Below, one piece after another: positions 46,123 to 58,277 of a stretch of 64,000 nucleotides of DNA; position 1 is the first letter of the stretch; every line of letters begins with the position of its first letter. Under the pieces are notes generated by a model. The model ran no database searches. It saw only the letters and a program-made list of their open reading frames with translations, and had not been told where the DNA came from. Source of the stretch: Melastoma dodecandrum (lineage: Eukaryota > Streptophyta > Magnoliopsida > Myrtales > Melastomataceae); assembly GCA_029817715.1 (NCBI GenBank), contig JARUPY010000203.1, positions 1 to 64,000 on the forward strand, read 5' to 3'. Position numbers and translations under genes: made by a program.

Positions 46123-48289
46123 ATGACGATCGGGGACCTTTCACCAAAGGAGAAGAGATCAGGGAAAAAGAAGATAACCATGGACGAGAATACTCCATTG
46201 TTGCCAAAAAGTCATGGCGGCGATAGTAGTTACGGTCATTTCGAAGAGTTCAATGGCGCGTCCTTCACAGGCGCCGTGTTTAACTTGTCGACTACAATAG
46301 TGGGCGCTGGGATTATGGCGTTGCCAGCCACCATGAAGGTGTTGGGTCTCGGGTTGGGGATAGCTATGATAGTTTTCATGGCTTTCCTGACTGAGAAGTC
46401 GATTGAGTTCTTGCTTAGGTTCAGTAGAGCTGGGAAGGTCGGTTCCTATGGGGGGTTGATGGGCAATGCCTTTGGGAAGTACGGAAAGATCCTTCTGCAG
46501 ATCTGTGTGTTGATTAATAATATTGGAGTGCTTATTGTCTACATGATCATTATTGGTATGATTTCATTCTTTGAATCTCTCATAATTTTGTTTTTGTTTT
46601 TGTATGGGGGGTGGGGGGCGATGCTCAGGAGCTGCAATCGGTTGTTTATTTGCTTGATTCCTTGTGTTATATATTAGTAAAATATTCATCTTCACACGAG
46701 AACATCATGTACCCTTGGTATCTCTTTGCTGTTTTCTGTTGCATGTAAAGCATGATCTCGAATGGTTTGTGGACATGCCTTGTTATTCTCACTTGTATTC
46801 CTGGTCTGGATAAAGCTTGTATATTATTTTTATTCTTATACCTCTTTTTTTGTTTGATGGGTCTCAAGCTGTGGTTTGACTAATATCTTGATGTTTCATT
46901 ATTTATTTTGATTACAGGGGATGTATTATCGGGAACATCCTCGAGTGGTGTTCACCATGCTGGTGTGCTTGAAGGATGGTTTGGAGATCACTGGTGGAAT
47001 GGCCGTAGCTTTGTTCTAATTGTCACGACCCTTGGGGTATTTGCTCCACTTGCTTGCTTCAAGCGTATTGGTAACAACTCTGATCAGAGTCAATTGTCTA
47101 TTTTTACTTGCCTATATTACTGTTGGAATCTGAAAGTTCAGTATCTTCTAGTCCCTGCTCCTTTGTCCGATGTACTGTTTGCATGTTGTTCCTTGCAGAC
47201 TCACTGAGGTTCACATCCGCGTTATCAGTTGCTTTGGCAGTAGTATTTCTTGTGATTATGGTTGGGATCTCAGTCGTGAAGTTAATTAGCAGCGGTGTTG
47301 CTATGCCAAGGTTACTACCTGACATAACAGATCTGACATCATTCTGGAAGGTCTTCACCGTTGTACCTGTTCTTGTCACTGCATATATCTGCCACTACAA
47401 TGGTATGCACTAATCTGGATCGTAGAGTTCATTACTAAATGTCATTTTTTTGTCTCCCCTGGTCCCGTATTCCTGTTGGAATTGTTTTCACGTTATTTCT
47501 ATTAGAATAATTTTATTTAGTCTTGTTAAAATTCAATTCAAAGCGCTTGCTAATCAGTTTTTTTCTGGGTCTGGATTTTTCTTTCAGTTCACAACATCGA
47601 CAATGAACTTGAAGATTCTACTCAGATAACGGCGGTAGTTCGGACTTCTCTTGCTATGTGCTCGTCGGTGTATATCCTGACCAGCTTCTTTGGTTTCCTC
47701 CTATTTGGAGACGGGACACTCGATGACGTGCTCGCTAACTTTGACACAGACCTCGGCATTCCGTATAGTTCCATTCTCAACGATGCCGTTCGTGTGAGCT
47801 ATGCTGCTCACCTTATGCTCGTGTTCCCAGTCGTCTTCTACCCTCTCCGACTGAACTTGGATGGCCTGTTATTTCCTTCTGCAAGTCCATTAGCTTCTAG
47901 TAATGCAAGATTTGCTTCGATCACAGCTGGTCTCATTGCCCTCATCTTCCTGGGAGCAAATTTCATCCCCAGCATCTGGGATGCCTTCCAGTTCACTGGC
48001 GCAACTGCTGCAGTTTGTCTAGGCTTCATTTTTCCCGCAGCTATTACTCTGAGGTGAGTTGTCAAGCCTTCCTTGCGCTCCCCTTGTTGCCTGCTTCCTC
48101 CTCTCATTATCGAAATCTCTAAGTCGGATGCTAACTAGCTGCTGATGTCACAGGGACCGATACGGGGTAGCAACGAGGAAGGACAAGATCCTAGGGGTCC
48201 TCATGATTGTCCTGGCTGTTTTCTCGAACCTGGTAGCCATCTACAGCGATGCGTATGCCTTGTTCAAGAAGAATGAGAAACGGGAATAA
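46123..48289 (+). CDS. Amino-acid transporter, AVT6-like (AAAP/SLC38 family)
   Basis: Five exons join in frame to 463 aa: 46123-46555, 46918-47070, 47199-47402, 47588-48053 and 48154-48289. I use the ATG at 46123 (MTIGDLSPKEKRSGKKK). The hydrophilic start contains DENTPLLPKSHGG, a dileucine-like signal common to vacuolar AVT proteins. Eleven membrane segments are expected. The first has FNLSTTIVGAGIMALPATMK, the AAAP signature. Others include LLQICVLINNIGVLIVYMII and VFTVVPVLVTAYICHYN, and the protein ends VLAVFSNLVAIYSDAYALF. The family exports neutral or acidic amino acids from the vacuole by proton coupling (AVT6 type). It resembles At3g30390 (recalled), whose neighbour At3g30380 matches the hydrolase gene at 60.6 kb here. 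Confidence 0.92.
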
Positions 48290-49763
48290 TAAGGTCCTCG
48301 TAGCAGTGGGAATCGAATTCAGGAAACCAACAAAGGCCTCCTGTGGTGGTGGTCACCTTCAAAAAGTTGGAATTCTGAGGAGAAGATGATTAGTGTTTGT
48401 ATAATTAAGGGGTTGGGGTTTGTTGCTTGAGATGAGATAAAACATGTTGTGATATAAGAAAAGCTTTGGAGGTGAGAAAAAGTAAAGTGAGGGCTCTGCT
48501 TCTTGTTGTAATATGTAGTGATTGCAAAAGGACTGTCGATCAATCCCTGCCATTGCCCTTTTCTCACATTTTATTACTAGTATTGGTGCTACGAATAAAC
48601 ATCTTATTTATCACTGTTGTCAATTATCATCCACATTTCTAACATTTTGGTATGATAAAACATTTGAGTTGAAATTTGCACTTAACGTGCATTTCTCTCA
48701 ATGAAAGATAGAGAGGATTATATTTAGTTCTAATTCTAAAACAATTAGATTATCTTTAACACCTTCATTGTTGTTAAAACAAATCATACTGACGATTTTA
48801 TTTTATATTTCTAAGTTGAAAATCTGTTTTTAAAATCTGATTTGTTAGTAAATTATATTTGTACGTTTTAAAAAAATCAAGCTGTTTTGTTACTTTTAAA
48901 TGTTTTAGTATCTCTTCGTTATTCTATTCGTAATATTAAGAAATACTGTTCGTTGGTTTAACGAAATATTGTTCGTTGGTTGTCTCTATATATATATATA
49001 AACACACACACAATTCCTAAGTACCGATGGAAGAATTCTGAGATGCGGAGAATGCAAAAGTTCAGGCGGGGTGGTGGTAGTTGTTCCGCTCCCGCTTTCT
49101 CCTTTCAGAAGAAACCACCGGGGGCTCCTCTTGACCGAGTTTGCGACCGGTTGTGTTGGGTAACAACGTAGTGCGTGCCTGTTAACATGAAAGGAGAAAG
49201 AGGGAGTGGAACGAGTACGACCAATCCGTGATTTCCGCTGTTATGTCAGCCGACGTGAGGAAGAGGGTTGTTATGATCAGGAAATTCATGTCAGAGCCAT
49301 GGCCATGGCGGATGAAAATGCGTCCCGGTAAGGTTCGATCCCATATTAGTTTGCAAAATTACATGTTGTGGCTACGGGTTTCATCCTCTTCCATTCCAAG
49401 AACGATGCTAAAACGATCAGGATGCCTGCCACTCTTAAAGGGTCAATTAGTTTGATCGTGGAGAAAAAGGTGATTAGTTTTATATATATATAGAGGGTGG
49501 TCATCCAAGAAGCGTTTGGCGTACTTTGAAAATTAAATGGGGCGTTTCATTGATTTTCTAGACTAAACCTAATTCGATGGTATACTATTTTTTCAATTTC
49601 GTCAATTTTTTATAATTCTTTTATTTGATAATTGTTACTTGTAAACTCTGCTGGGTGGTTTAATTGGTTCTTTTTCTTTTAATTTGTTGCGAGGGAATCT
49701 GCGATATATACTCATTAACAATTCTTTCATTAATGATTTTTTAATATATCATTCGTGAGCTCA
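48290..49763. other. Transporter 3' UTR and intergenic DNA
   Basis: The 3' UTR probably runs to about 48600. The rest is AT-rich. A short block with GTGGCTACGGGT and GGTTCGATCCC (49332-49376) does not fold into a tRNA. Confidence 0.45.
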
Positions 49764-49772
49764 TTATTTGTA
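49764..49772. repeat. 9-bp target-site duplication of MITE copy 2 (left)
   Basis: TTATTTGTA is repeated exactly at 50360-50368, immediately after the element. Nine bases is the Mutator-superfamily size. Confidence 0.9.
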
Positions 49773-50359
49773 GGCAAAATATCAATTTATGGCCTCAACT
49801 TTGAGCCAATTTTCTGTTTTGTCCTTAACTTAGTTTGTTATATAATTTTGTCACCAACTTTTGTTTTTATTTCTATTTTGGCCAATCATGAATTTCTTCT
49901 AGCGAAAGCCAAACAAAGCCTTAATATAGTCTAACATGTGTCCTATAATAGTGGAGTTTTGACATCTCATTCATTCGTCTCATAATCCACTTTATCCGTA
50001 ATAGTCGCCTCCTAATAGAACATCATCCGACATTCATTGATTTCTCATATTTTTTGACAACATCAGCAACTATCGTTAACTTCGGCTTCCAATTCACTTG
50101 ATTTGTTCATCAAAATTTTATAATAAAAAAACAAATGAAAGGTTTCAATATTATTTCCTATTTTCTAAAATCTTTTTTCGTTTTAGTCGATAAATGAAAA
50201 TTGTCTATTAAGGCCTTGTTTGGCTTTCGCTAGAAGAAATTCATGATTGGCCAAAATAGAAATAAAAACAAAAGTTTGTGACAAAATTATATAACAAACT
50301 AAGTTAAGGACAAAACAGAAAGTTGGCTCAAAGTTGAGGCCATAAATTGATATTTTGCC
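49773..50359. mobile_element. MITE copy 2 (Mutator-like type), 587 bp
   Basis: Starts GGCAAAATATCAATTTATGG and ends with its exact inverse (CCATAAATTGATATTTTGCC). The inverted arms extend about 150 bp with few mismatches. It is non-coding. The clean 9-bp duplication TTATTTGTA and near identity to 22386-22970 show one mobile family. Both copies share the inner block around GACATCTCATTCATTCGTCT. Confidence 0.93.
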
Positions 50360-51637
50360 TTATTTGTATGATTAAATCTTAATTTGTCAATCTTCTACGT
50401 CTCTTTTATTTTTCTTAAATTTAGGATCCGATTCGAGATTTTTGCATTTACGACTGAAGTATCGAAGTAAAAAGATAAAAAAAGGTACAAATTATTATGA
50501 AAATATGTTTCTTTTAAAAAAGACTTGAACGATGAGATAAGGCTATAAGTTGTAGCAGCTTCATTGTGGTATGGCATTTAGCTGTCTCTAAAATTTGCGA
50601 AGTAGTAGTTTTTTTTTTTATATGACGGGAAAAAGTAAGCAGGATGAAAATTGAATTCCAAAATTCAAACAAAAATAAGTAATATTATTAAACATTCAGT
50701 AATAGAAAAAAGTCAAAAAAAAAATTAAATCATTGAACTAAAACATCTTCGAATGAATTTCAGTAGTTGACGACTTAAATGATATTATTTGTTTTGTTTT
50801 TAATGTGAAAAATGAAATTCCTTCCAGTGTCAATGCTCAAATGATATATCCAAAACTAAATTGACCACTAATCGCTTACAAACTATTTAAAAACAAAGGC
50901 TATGGTATTTGTAACCCGGTCGACAAATAATATTATGTAAATAAACTTGTCGCCTAAATTAGATAAGTAAACAACAACAACAGCTTAAACATGAATATCC
51001 AAAGCACACCAGAACCGCACTCTGGTTTCATCAACAGACCAATTCCCTGATAAACACATGCAGAAATGACACATACTTCTACTAGTGAAGCTTTTTTAAG
51101 CTTAAGATAATAAACAGGCATCCAATTTACAGATGAATTTTTCCTCATAAATCACAGGCCTCATTCCTATTTCCCATTTCTTTCTCTATTTACACGGGAG
51201 GATAAACTATAACCCCATTATATAGAAGACAGTGACATCTCATTTTCTTTACAGGAGGCTAAGAGCACAACTTTCACTTCCATCAGGCAAGGCACACAAA
51301 ATACCCTTTCCTCGCCACCCTCTTTTTAGTCGAAATTAGGGTTCTCCGGATTAGCGGATTTCAACCCAGTTCTCTGGCACATAAAGGGTCTAATGCCTCC
51401 GCCTCAGAAAGTCCCCCCTGTACAAAAACTTCCTCGCCAGGCTTCATCTACACCGACGTATGTACTGGGCATGAGATGAGGTGGCAACACAAGTTAGGCT
51501 GAAGGATGGGTAGAATGCTTACCGTGTTTAGTTGAAAGCTGGCTGCAGTAGTGTTGATCTTGGCAGTGCAACGCAGTAGCCCAGCATTGGACAAGGCGAC
51601 CAGTATGGTAATCTCTTGAGGGAATCCCTGTATCTGA
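50360..51637. other. Intergenic DNA and RNA-polymerase gene 3' UTR
   Basis: AT-rich to about 50950. The DNA from about 51000 to 51637 probably holds the 3' UTR of the minus-strand polymerase gene. No other gene seen. Confidence 0.45.
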
Positions 51638-54600
51638 TTAGTTGAAGAAATAAGGTGATTCAAGAACAGTGATTAAGTCGAAGTCCCCCCGGTCCGGCAG
51701 AGGTGGAAACGACAATGAAGGGTACGACTCCTGAAAACTTTCAAGCAGCTGCACCCCAAAAAAGAAGACGATGCATCAAAAGAATTCTATCATACAGAAA
51801 ACTTTAAATCAACCGAAAGGCAAACTTAAGAGCATGCCATACATTTTCTAGAATGGGAGCTTCGTGTAGTTCAACGAATTTCTCTCTCAAAATCCAATTC
51901 ATTTCATCCACATCGCAAGCATGGGTCCAGTACGAATCGTGTACCCCTGAATTTCAAAGTTGACATTGAACAAGAAATATTTAGCATCAAATTGGACATA
52001 CCGATGGCATAGCATGAAAATGGTATCAGTAGGAAACCTGCAAAGGTCAGCCCTGCCTCCTTACAGGCAACCGCGGTCATCATCATGTGAGAACCATCTA
52101 GGGAGTGCACGAAATTCGGGGGGAAAGCCGTTCTTTGCCGCTGGACCAAGACCTGGAATGTAGTGAAGCTTGAACTCAGAAGTTTGTTTGCAACAAGTAA
52201 ACAGTGTGGCGGCAAACAAAAATTTTTATGTAGAAAACTACAAAAACCAGAAACATGGATCGGGCAATGAGAACTTATCCATCGCGTGGTCGATTTCAAT
52301 TTAGAACAATTATCTAACTCAAGTAACTCCAAATGAGATTCGGCTTCACGAAAAGAGAGATTTATAGTCACAGGCACAAACGTTGTTACCTTGTCTGTCT
52401 CCCTTTGCAAAGAAAGAATCTGGAGGGAAGTTCTAACCTGCAAAATAGAGCGAAATGGGTCCATACCATAATAGATACTATCGATAGCTTTCAGTTTTCT
52501 ATATTAATACACTGGACAGTTCTTACAAGATGTCTTCCTACTCTCCGGTAGGGTTGCACCACGGGAAGTCCAAGGGGAGTATTCCATCGAACCGGTTGAT
52601 TCTCGGATGCAATTATCTTGATAATAAAAGGAGATATCAGAATGTGGAAAGATCAATATTCAGCAGTGTCATAAATTCAAGAAGAAAAGCTCACTTTTGC
52701 ACATTCACCAAGCCAAGCCATGATACTCCGAGCAGCTTCAAACATCTCCCCAAGGGCAGCTAGTGTAACCTGACGAAGAGAAAGCAGAAACTATCAATAG
52801 CAGGTCAAACAATCATGAAAGTCAAAATATGTATGAAAACTCAATGGGGATGGAATCATTAGCTACCCCTATCCCCAGGATAACGACAGCGAGTCCAAAG
52901 CAACTACTGTAACAAGAGCGAACCTTTGCAGCATAACATGAAGCGCCGAAAATATCACTGTCATCCAAGATAGCTCCACGTTCTTTCAATCTCCGTTTGA
53001 TCTGATCCCGGGCACCAATATAAGTGACACCATACACAGATGTCATGACCGTCTGCTTTACTAGTTTCCTATCGACCTGTAAATTGGCATAAATCAGCCA
53101 TGAATGGTAACATTTCAAGATGTCTGGTTCTAATGAACCATGAGAAAGTGCAGACAACCTGACTAAGTAATGCTCTTGCATGAAGTGCATAAGGAAACAC
53201 CTCGGGATCTTTTCGTGCATCTCGCTGCATCATATCAAGTACTCTGAAAGATAACAAAAGTATGAATTCTTGAGAACTGTATCCCCAGAATACAAAGACG
53301 GTAGAACAGGCACAATCTTGGCAACATTTAAAGTACAAAATGTTCGCATTACGAGTAACTCGGCATGATGAGTTTGTTCGGGCTTCACAATGAAAAAATA
53401 AAAATTATAATGATAATAAAATTTACCGAGCAAGCTTTCTAGCAAATGTAAGGTTGTTCATGTAGTGACCTATTGATCATGAATGCCAGATCTATTGAAA
53501 AGGATCTACAAGGACGCGACTAAATAAGTAAGCACACACCCTCCCCTAAACCACCTAGGCAGAGAGCTCTTCTTGCCTTTGCACCTCCTATAGTTCAAGG
53601 AATCATGACAATCATAACAAGCCATCAAATCAATAAAGTGCCATTACCTAGCCGCTATTCCTGAGTAAACATCTTCAGGCTTCTCTCCTGCCACCAAATT
53701 GACAGCAGCTGCACCCAACTGGATAAAGCTTCCAAATGATTATATATTGAAGAAATTTTAGTATCAATGACATGCAAAATATAGGATACAAGATGAGAGA
53801 ACTCGATAGAGCCTCTTAAACATCTAGAAAGGAAATTGATGTAAAACATGACATGCGAAAGTGTTTTCAAAAACCTTTTCGGCAAACCCAAGCTTGCAGA
53901 GTGGGCCAGCAAACTTAAAAGAACTCCATTTTCTAAAATAGAAGGGCTCTTGGGATATTACTCTTTGCATACATGCAAGTGTACAGCAACTAGAGATGGT
54001 CGTTGCCAAGGGAAGCTATGTTACCTTATCTCTTCCAAGAGCAGCATAATGTTGCAAACCATTGCAAGAACCATCCTGTCAAAAATGAGCAAGTCTAGCA
54101 AAAACTCGAGGCATTGGCTACAAGAAGCCAAGACAGCCGTGGCAAAATGAAAGAAAATCTAATAACAATTCCAAACAAAGGGCAGGGACTAATTTATTTT
54201 ACCAAATAAAATACCTAACTAAAACAAGAGCATGCCTCCATGGTAAGGTTCCCTGGTATATGTGACAAATATAACAGGGATTCACGCATTGGGATAATAA
54301 TGCTGGAGAAATATCTAAAACGCCGTGCATTCTACTGGCCATTTCAATGGCTGCACTAATGTTCGTTTTTCCAACAAAAATTTTGATAATGCAGCCTGAA
54401 TACAGAAGACTCAAATGCCAGAATGGTTAGAAAGACTTCTACTTGAGCATTACACAGTTTCTCTCCCAAGTAATACGAAAGAATAAAATTGTAAACAATA
54501 ATACCTGGTGCACAGGGATATTTGACAAAAATGTCTCAGGTGATGGGCTTCTCAAAGCTTCTGTGAGATTGATGCAAACTGCCAAGCACTGGAATGGATC

Positions 54601-57600
54601 TTCAGCATTCAACCACCATTGTTTCCCTTCAAGAGGGCGGTTTGCTGAGTCAAGTATATCATCCAAGTGGTTTTCAGTAAATGCTACTCGATCTTCTAAT
54701 GACAACTTCTCCACACCGCCTGCAAAGAGATTGGCTAAATGAATCTTTAGCCAGCGTAAGCCTGACTTTCCAAGAGGACGACCCTCAGCAAACTCCAAAA
54801 TGCCACGGCACAGATCTGAACCAAGATGGTTTAAATAAGAATGCATTGGATAGGCTCGCCCTCTGAAATCAAGGTTATGTGGATAATAGAAGCCTTCTTC
54901 ATCTTTCATCTTTCTTGCAACCTGCATCACAGGACCAAGAACTGCTTTAGAGGTCTTAAGGAGAATGCATAGAGTCAATCGAGAGGCACATGACTTGTGC
55001 ACTATCATAGATTGGGTGAAAACTGCATGTCTTACTGCAAGCTTGAGTTCAATATCACACCGCAGAGAATGTCGCTCCATGTTCTCCTTTTGAACAGATT
55101 TCACATTCCACTTCCACTTTTTAATCAATAATTCATCCTCTGTTTCTGGCTTGACTGGTAAGGGAACCTGCAAAGCATGAAAGGGGAATCTTCCACATTC
55201 TTCGTACAAGGATCATGCAAAAAAAGAAGAAATCTTAGCAAGTCATAAGAGCATTACATGAGAATTAATCAGACAGCGAGCCATGATGCAGCACTAAAGT
55301 TCTCCTTCTCATGACCAGGCAAATTTGAGGCATACATATGGCATCTTAGCAAAAGTGTCCAAAGGTAAAGTTGCGTATATATACAGAGATCCTCCCCCCT
55401 TTACTAACACTGTCCTGCTAACAGGTGCATATTGCATGTGATGCCCCTTTTTATCTCTTAGCAACTGATTGGCATTAATTAAATGTAACTTACATCACTG
55501 CGATCCACTAATCCAGCAAGACGCCCTCCACTGCTCCATATTCTATCCACAACAGAAAGCACCCTTTTGTTTACCCTCCATCTTGTTGTCCCTAGCGTGT
55601 CCAAAGCCTGGGATTTCATTCAACAGACATACAAAAATGTTTTAGTAAGACAGGCATAAATTGTTACAAAAACAGACACCATAAACTAATGGCCTGAATA
55701 AGGGAAAATGTGACTGATTCACAACAATGATCCTTGCGAGTCTTGCGACAACTTAAAGAAATATCCCTAACCTCGAATACTGATTTGAGTTGGCCTTCAG
55801 GAGCTCTTTTCACTGCTTCACGTTGTTGTCTGCTTCCATGTGTTCTCATCACAGCAGACGGTAAGAATAAGTACGCCCCTTTGTCATATCTACAAAAAAT
55901 GACCGAATAAAACAATTATCTTATTCATGGCATAATGTGCCAATTAGCTGTCAGATTCAGTTCACAATTCAAACAAGAAATCCAAGTGCAAGACAAAGAT
56001 CTTGTAGACAAAGCTGAAAACACATACGCAGTCCACTTGACGGGAGGAACCAACATTGGCATGTAAGGAATAATCATATGTCTCTGCTGCAACACAACAA
56101 AGTGCCAACATCATTTGACATTTTGAAACAGAAAGCAATGTCTTCGCAAAATATAAAACCACCGCCCACTTACTGCGCTCTCTAAACCGTTAATTACTGC
56201 TTGGTCACATTCAATTACGCCATATCTTCTGCCAAAATTCCTGTCAACAACAATAAAATTGATGATGACGACCTATCTTAAGTCCCAGAAAACATCATTG
56301 AAGGAGGGTATGCATAGTGAGACTTACTTTGTGTCTTTGGTGACTGTTTTAAACTTGTGACCAAATGCAGGTCGGATGTCCGGCGGGTCTTCCGCCAATT
56401 GACTACTCGGCAACTGTATATATGCATTTTGTATTAGCAATTCAATCAGGCGGCTTCCCACCTGAGATTGAATAAAAAAAACCCCTGTGATGGCTCAATG
56501 AGAGACAAATAGCAAATCAACTCTGTAAAAGGAAAAGGAAAGAAAAAAAAAGAGAACCGTGAAGCAGGTTTCAGAACACATGTAAACCTTAGCTTTTGTG
56601 TCTTGACTCCAAGGTTTGAAGCCATCTTGCCCCTTCAGTAGCTGCTTCACTGCAGGCAATTTATGCTTCTTCAACAGGTTAGAGACTTTAAATGTCAATT
56701 TCTCTTGCTCTGTCGATAACTCGTCTGAACTGCCTCCATCAGTTTCATGATTTTTCTTTCCCTTCTTCCTTTTTGTCTTTTCCAAGAAATGATGGATTTT
56801 AACCTGCTTGCAACAGAAGCCATCACAATTGGGGTCGCCTACAAAATTGATATTTGAATACTGGGTTCAATTGTGTTTATACCCTCACTAATGCCTAAGT
56901 GGTACCGTTACATATTGCTTACTCTACATCTTTCTGAACTAAATTAGTCCCCATTTGGTGTGGGTAGAATCAAACTAAACCCCTCCTTGAAAAAGAGAGA
57001 GGGAAACAATACAGAATACAAATTGTTGTTTGGTATACAATACATAGACAAAATTTCCGATGGAGACTAACAATTGGTTGGCAGTTGAGTTTGTTTACAT
57101 TTTATGATTTGAGGGTCATGTAAACCACAAATTTCAAGCTATAAAGTAATAGATTAGCATAGCTTAATTCTGTCCAATTCAAGATCAGTAAAACCATTTT
57201 CATTCCAGTAAATCAAATCCCGAGTTGTAAGGAAAAAGAAAAAACTAATTCAAGCCTGAAATTTTCATCTATCGATCAAACCCACCTTCCAGAGTGACTG
57301 ACAAAAGAAGTTCGGACACCAGAAACCGTCCGAAGCAAAGGTAGATTAGATCACAAAAATCAGCATACCTCTTGCTCAATCGCATCACCAATGGTACAAG
57401 CTGCCTGTACTACTCTAGCAGTCCCTGGCTCTTCTCCAGTCATTAACAAAGCAACCAACTTGTACATCGTAATCACTGCCATCTTATCAGCGGGCAATTG
57501 ATCAAAATAAGCCAAATGTGCAGCCTTCTTTCCATCCTGGAACAACTCCTGCTCCTTGACTATAGCGTTTCGCATCGGCTCAAACCAACCAAGGAACAGT

Positions 57601-58277
57601 GACTTCATGTACGGCAAATTTGGAGCCAACCTCTGCGCACACATGTCTTCTATCAACTCCTTATACTCCTGAGCTGCCTGCTCCCACGCTTCGCACTCTA
57701 TCTTGGCCTGTCTCTTCATCAACGCATTACACTTCCTAAACCCCATCCCCTTATCCGACACAGCCCTCCTAAGTTGGAGCTCCCTCTCCTTCCTCTCCTC
57801 CTTCCTTATCTCGGCCAACAATTCCTCGACCTCCTCAACCACCGAAACCTCATCCTCCACGTCCATAGTCGAAACCGTGGCCTCAACCAAGCAAGTATAC
57901 CCTTTGGGACAAAACCCACCCGCTGCCTGGGTCTGGAAACTAGGCTTCCCCCCGAAAAACTCCTCGCTCGATGAAACCTCACCGTTTCGAAAAGCACCCA
58001 TATCATGAAAATTCAAAATTCGACGGGAAACTAACTCGAGACCCCAAATTATCAATTTCTCCTGATGAACCGGTCGTTTCCAGGGCACACCCAAGAAGCC
58101 ATAGCCACGAGCACCGAAACTAAAGGACTTCGCGGGGGACCTAACCCCGGAGTCCTTAACGAATGTCCTCCACGTCGCGGTCGAAGAACGGGGATTCTGG
58201 GAGTGATCGGGAGGAGGGAAACCTGGGGGCGGCAGCATTAGGCAGTGGGAGAGGATTGGGGGTCTATGGATGGACAT
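51638..58277 (-). CDS. RPOTmp: T7-phage-type organellar RNA polymerase, RPOTmp-like
   Basis: Nineteen exons join in frame to 1022 aa (Arabidopsis RPOTmp about 1011): 57369-58277, 56588-56803, 56328-56461, 56174-56240, 56028-56086, 55772-55889, 55494-55607, 55036-55167, 54505-54921, 54025-54075, 53648-53718, 53159-53243, 52924-53076, 52695-52769, 52527-52616, 52390-52437, 52038-52152, 51843-51946 and 51638-51748. Single-subunit polymerase transcribing mitochondrial and plastid genes. After a targeting N-terminus comes a conserved N-terminal domain (about 170-440). Catalytic residues match T7 RNAP: D723 in [16 protein letters not shown] (T7 D537), K798 and Y806 in [14 protein letters not shown] (K631, Y639), D955 in [13 protein letters not shown] (D812). 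The end is SPYFFN. The N-terminal region ([23 protein letters not shown]) fits RPOTmp better than RPOTm or RPOTp. All introns found are GT-AG. Confidence 0.93.

Noticed and set aside
49332..49342. tRNA T-arm-like GGTTCGATCCC
   Set aside because: No matching acceptor stem, D-arm or anticodon arm around it.
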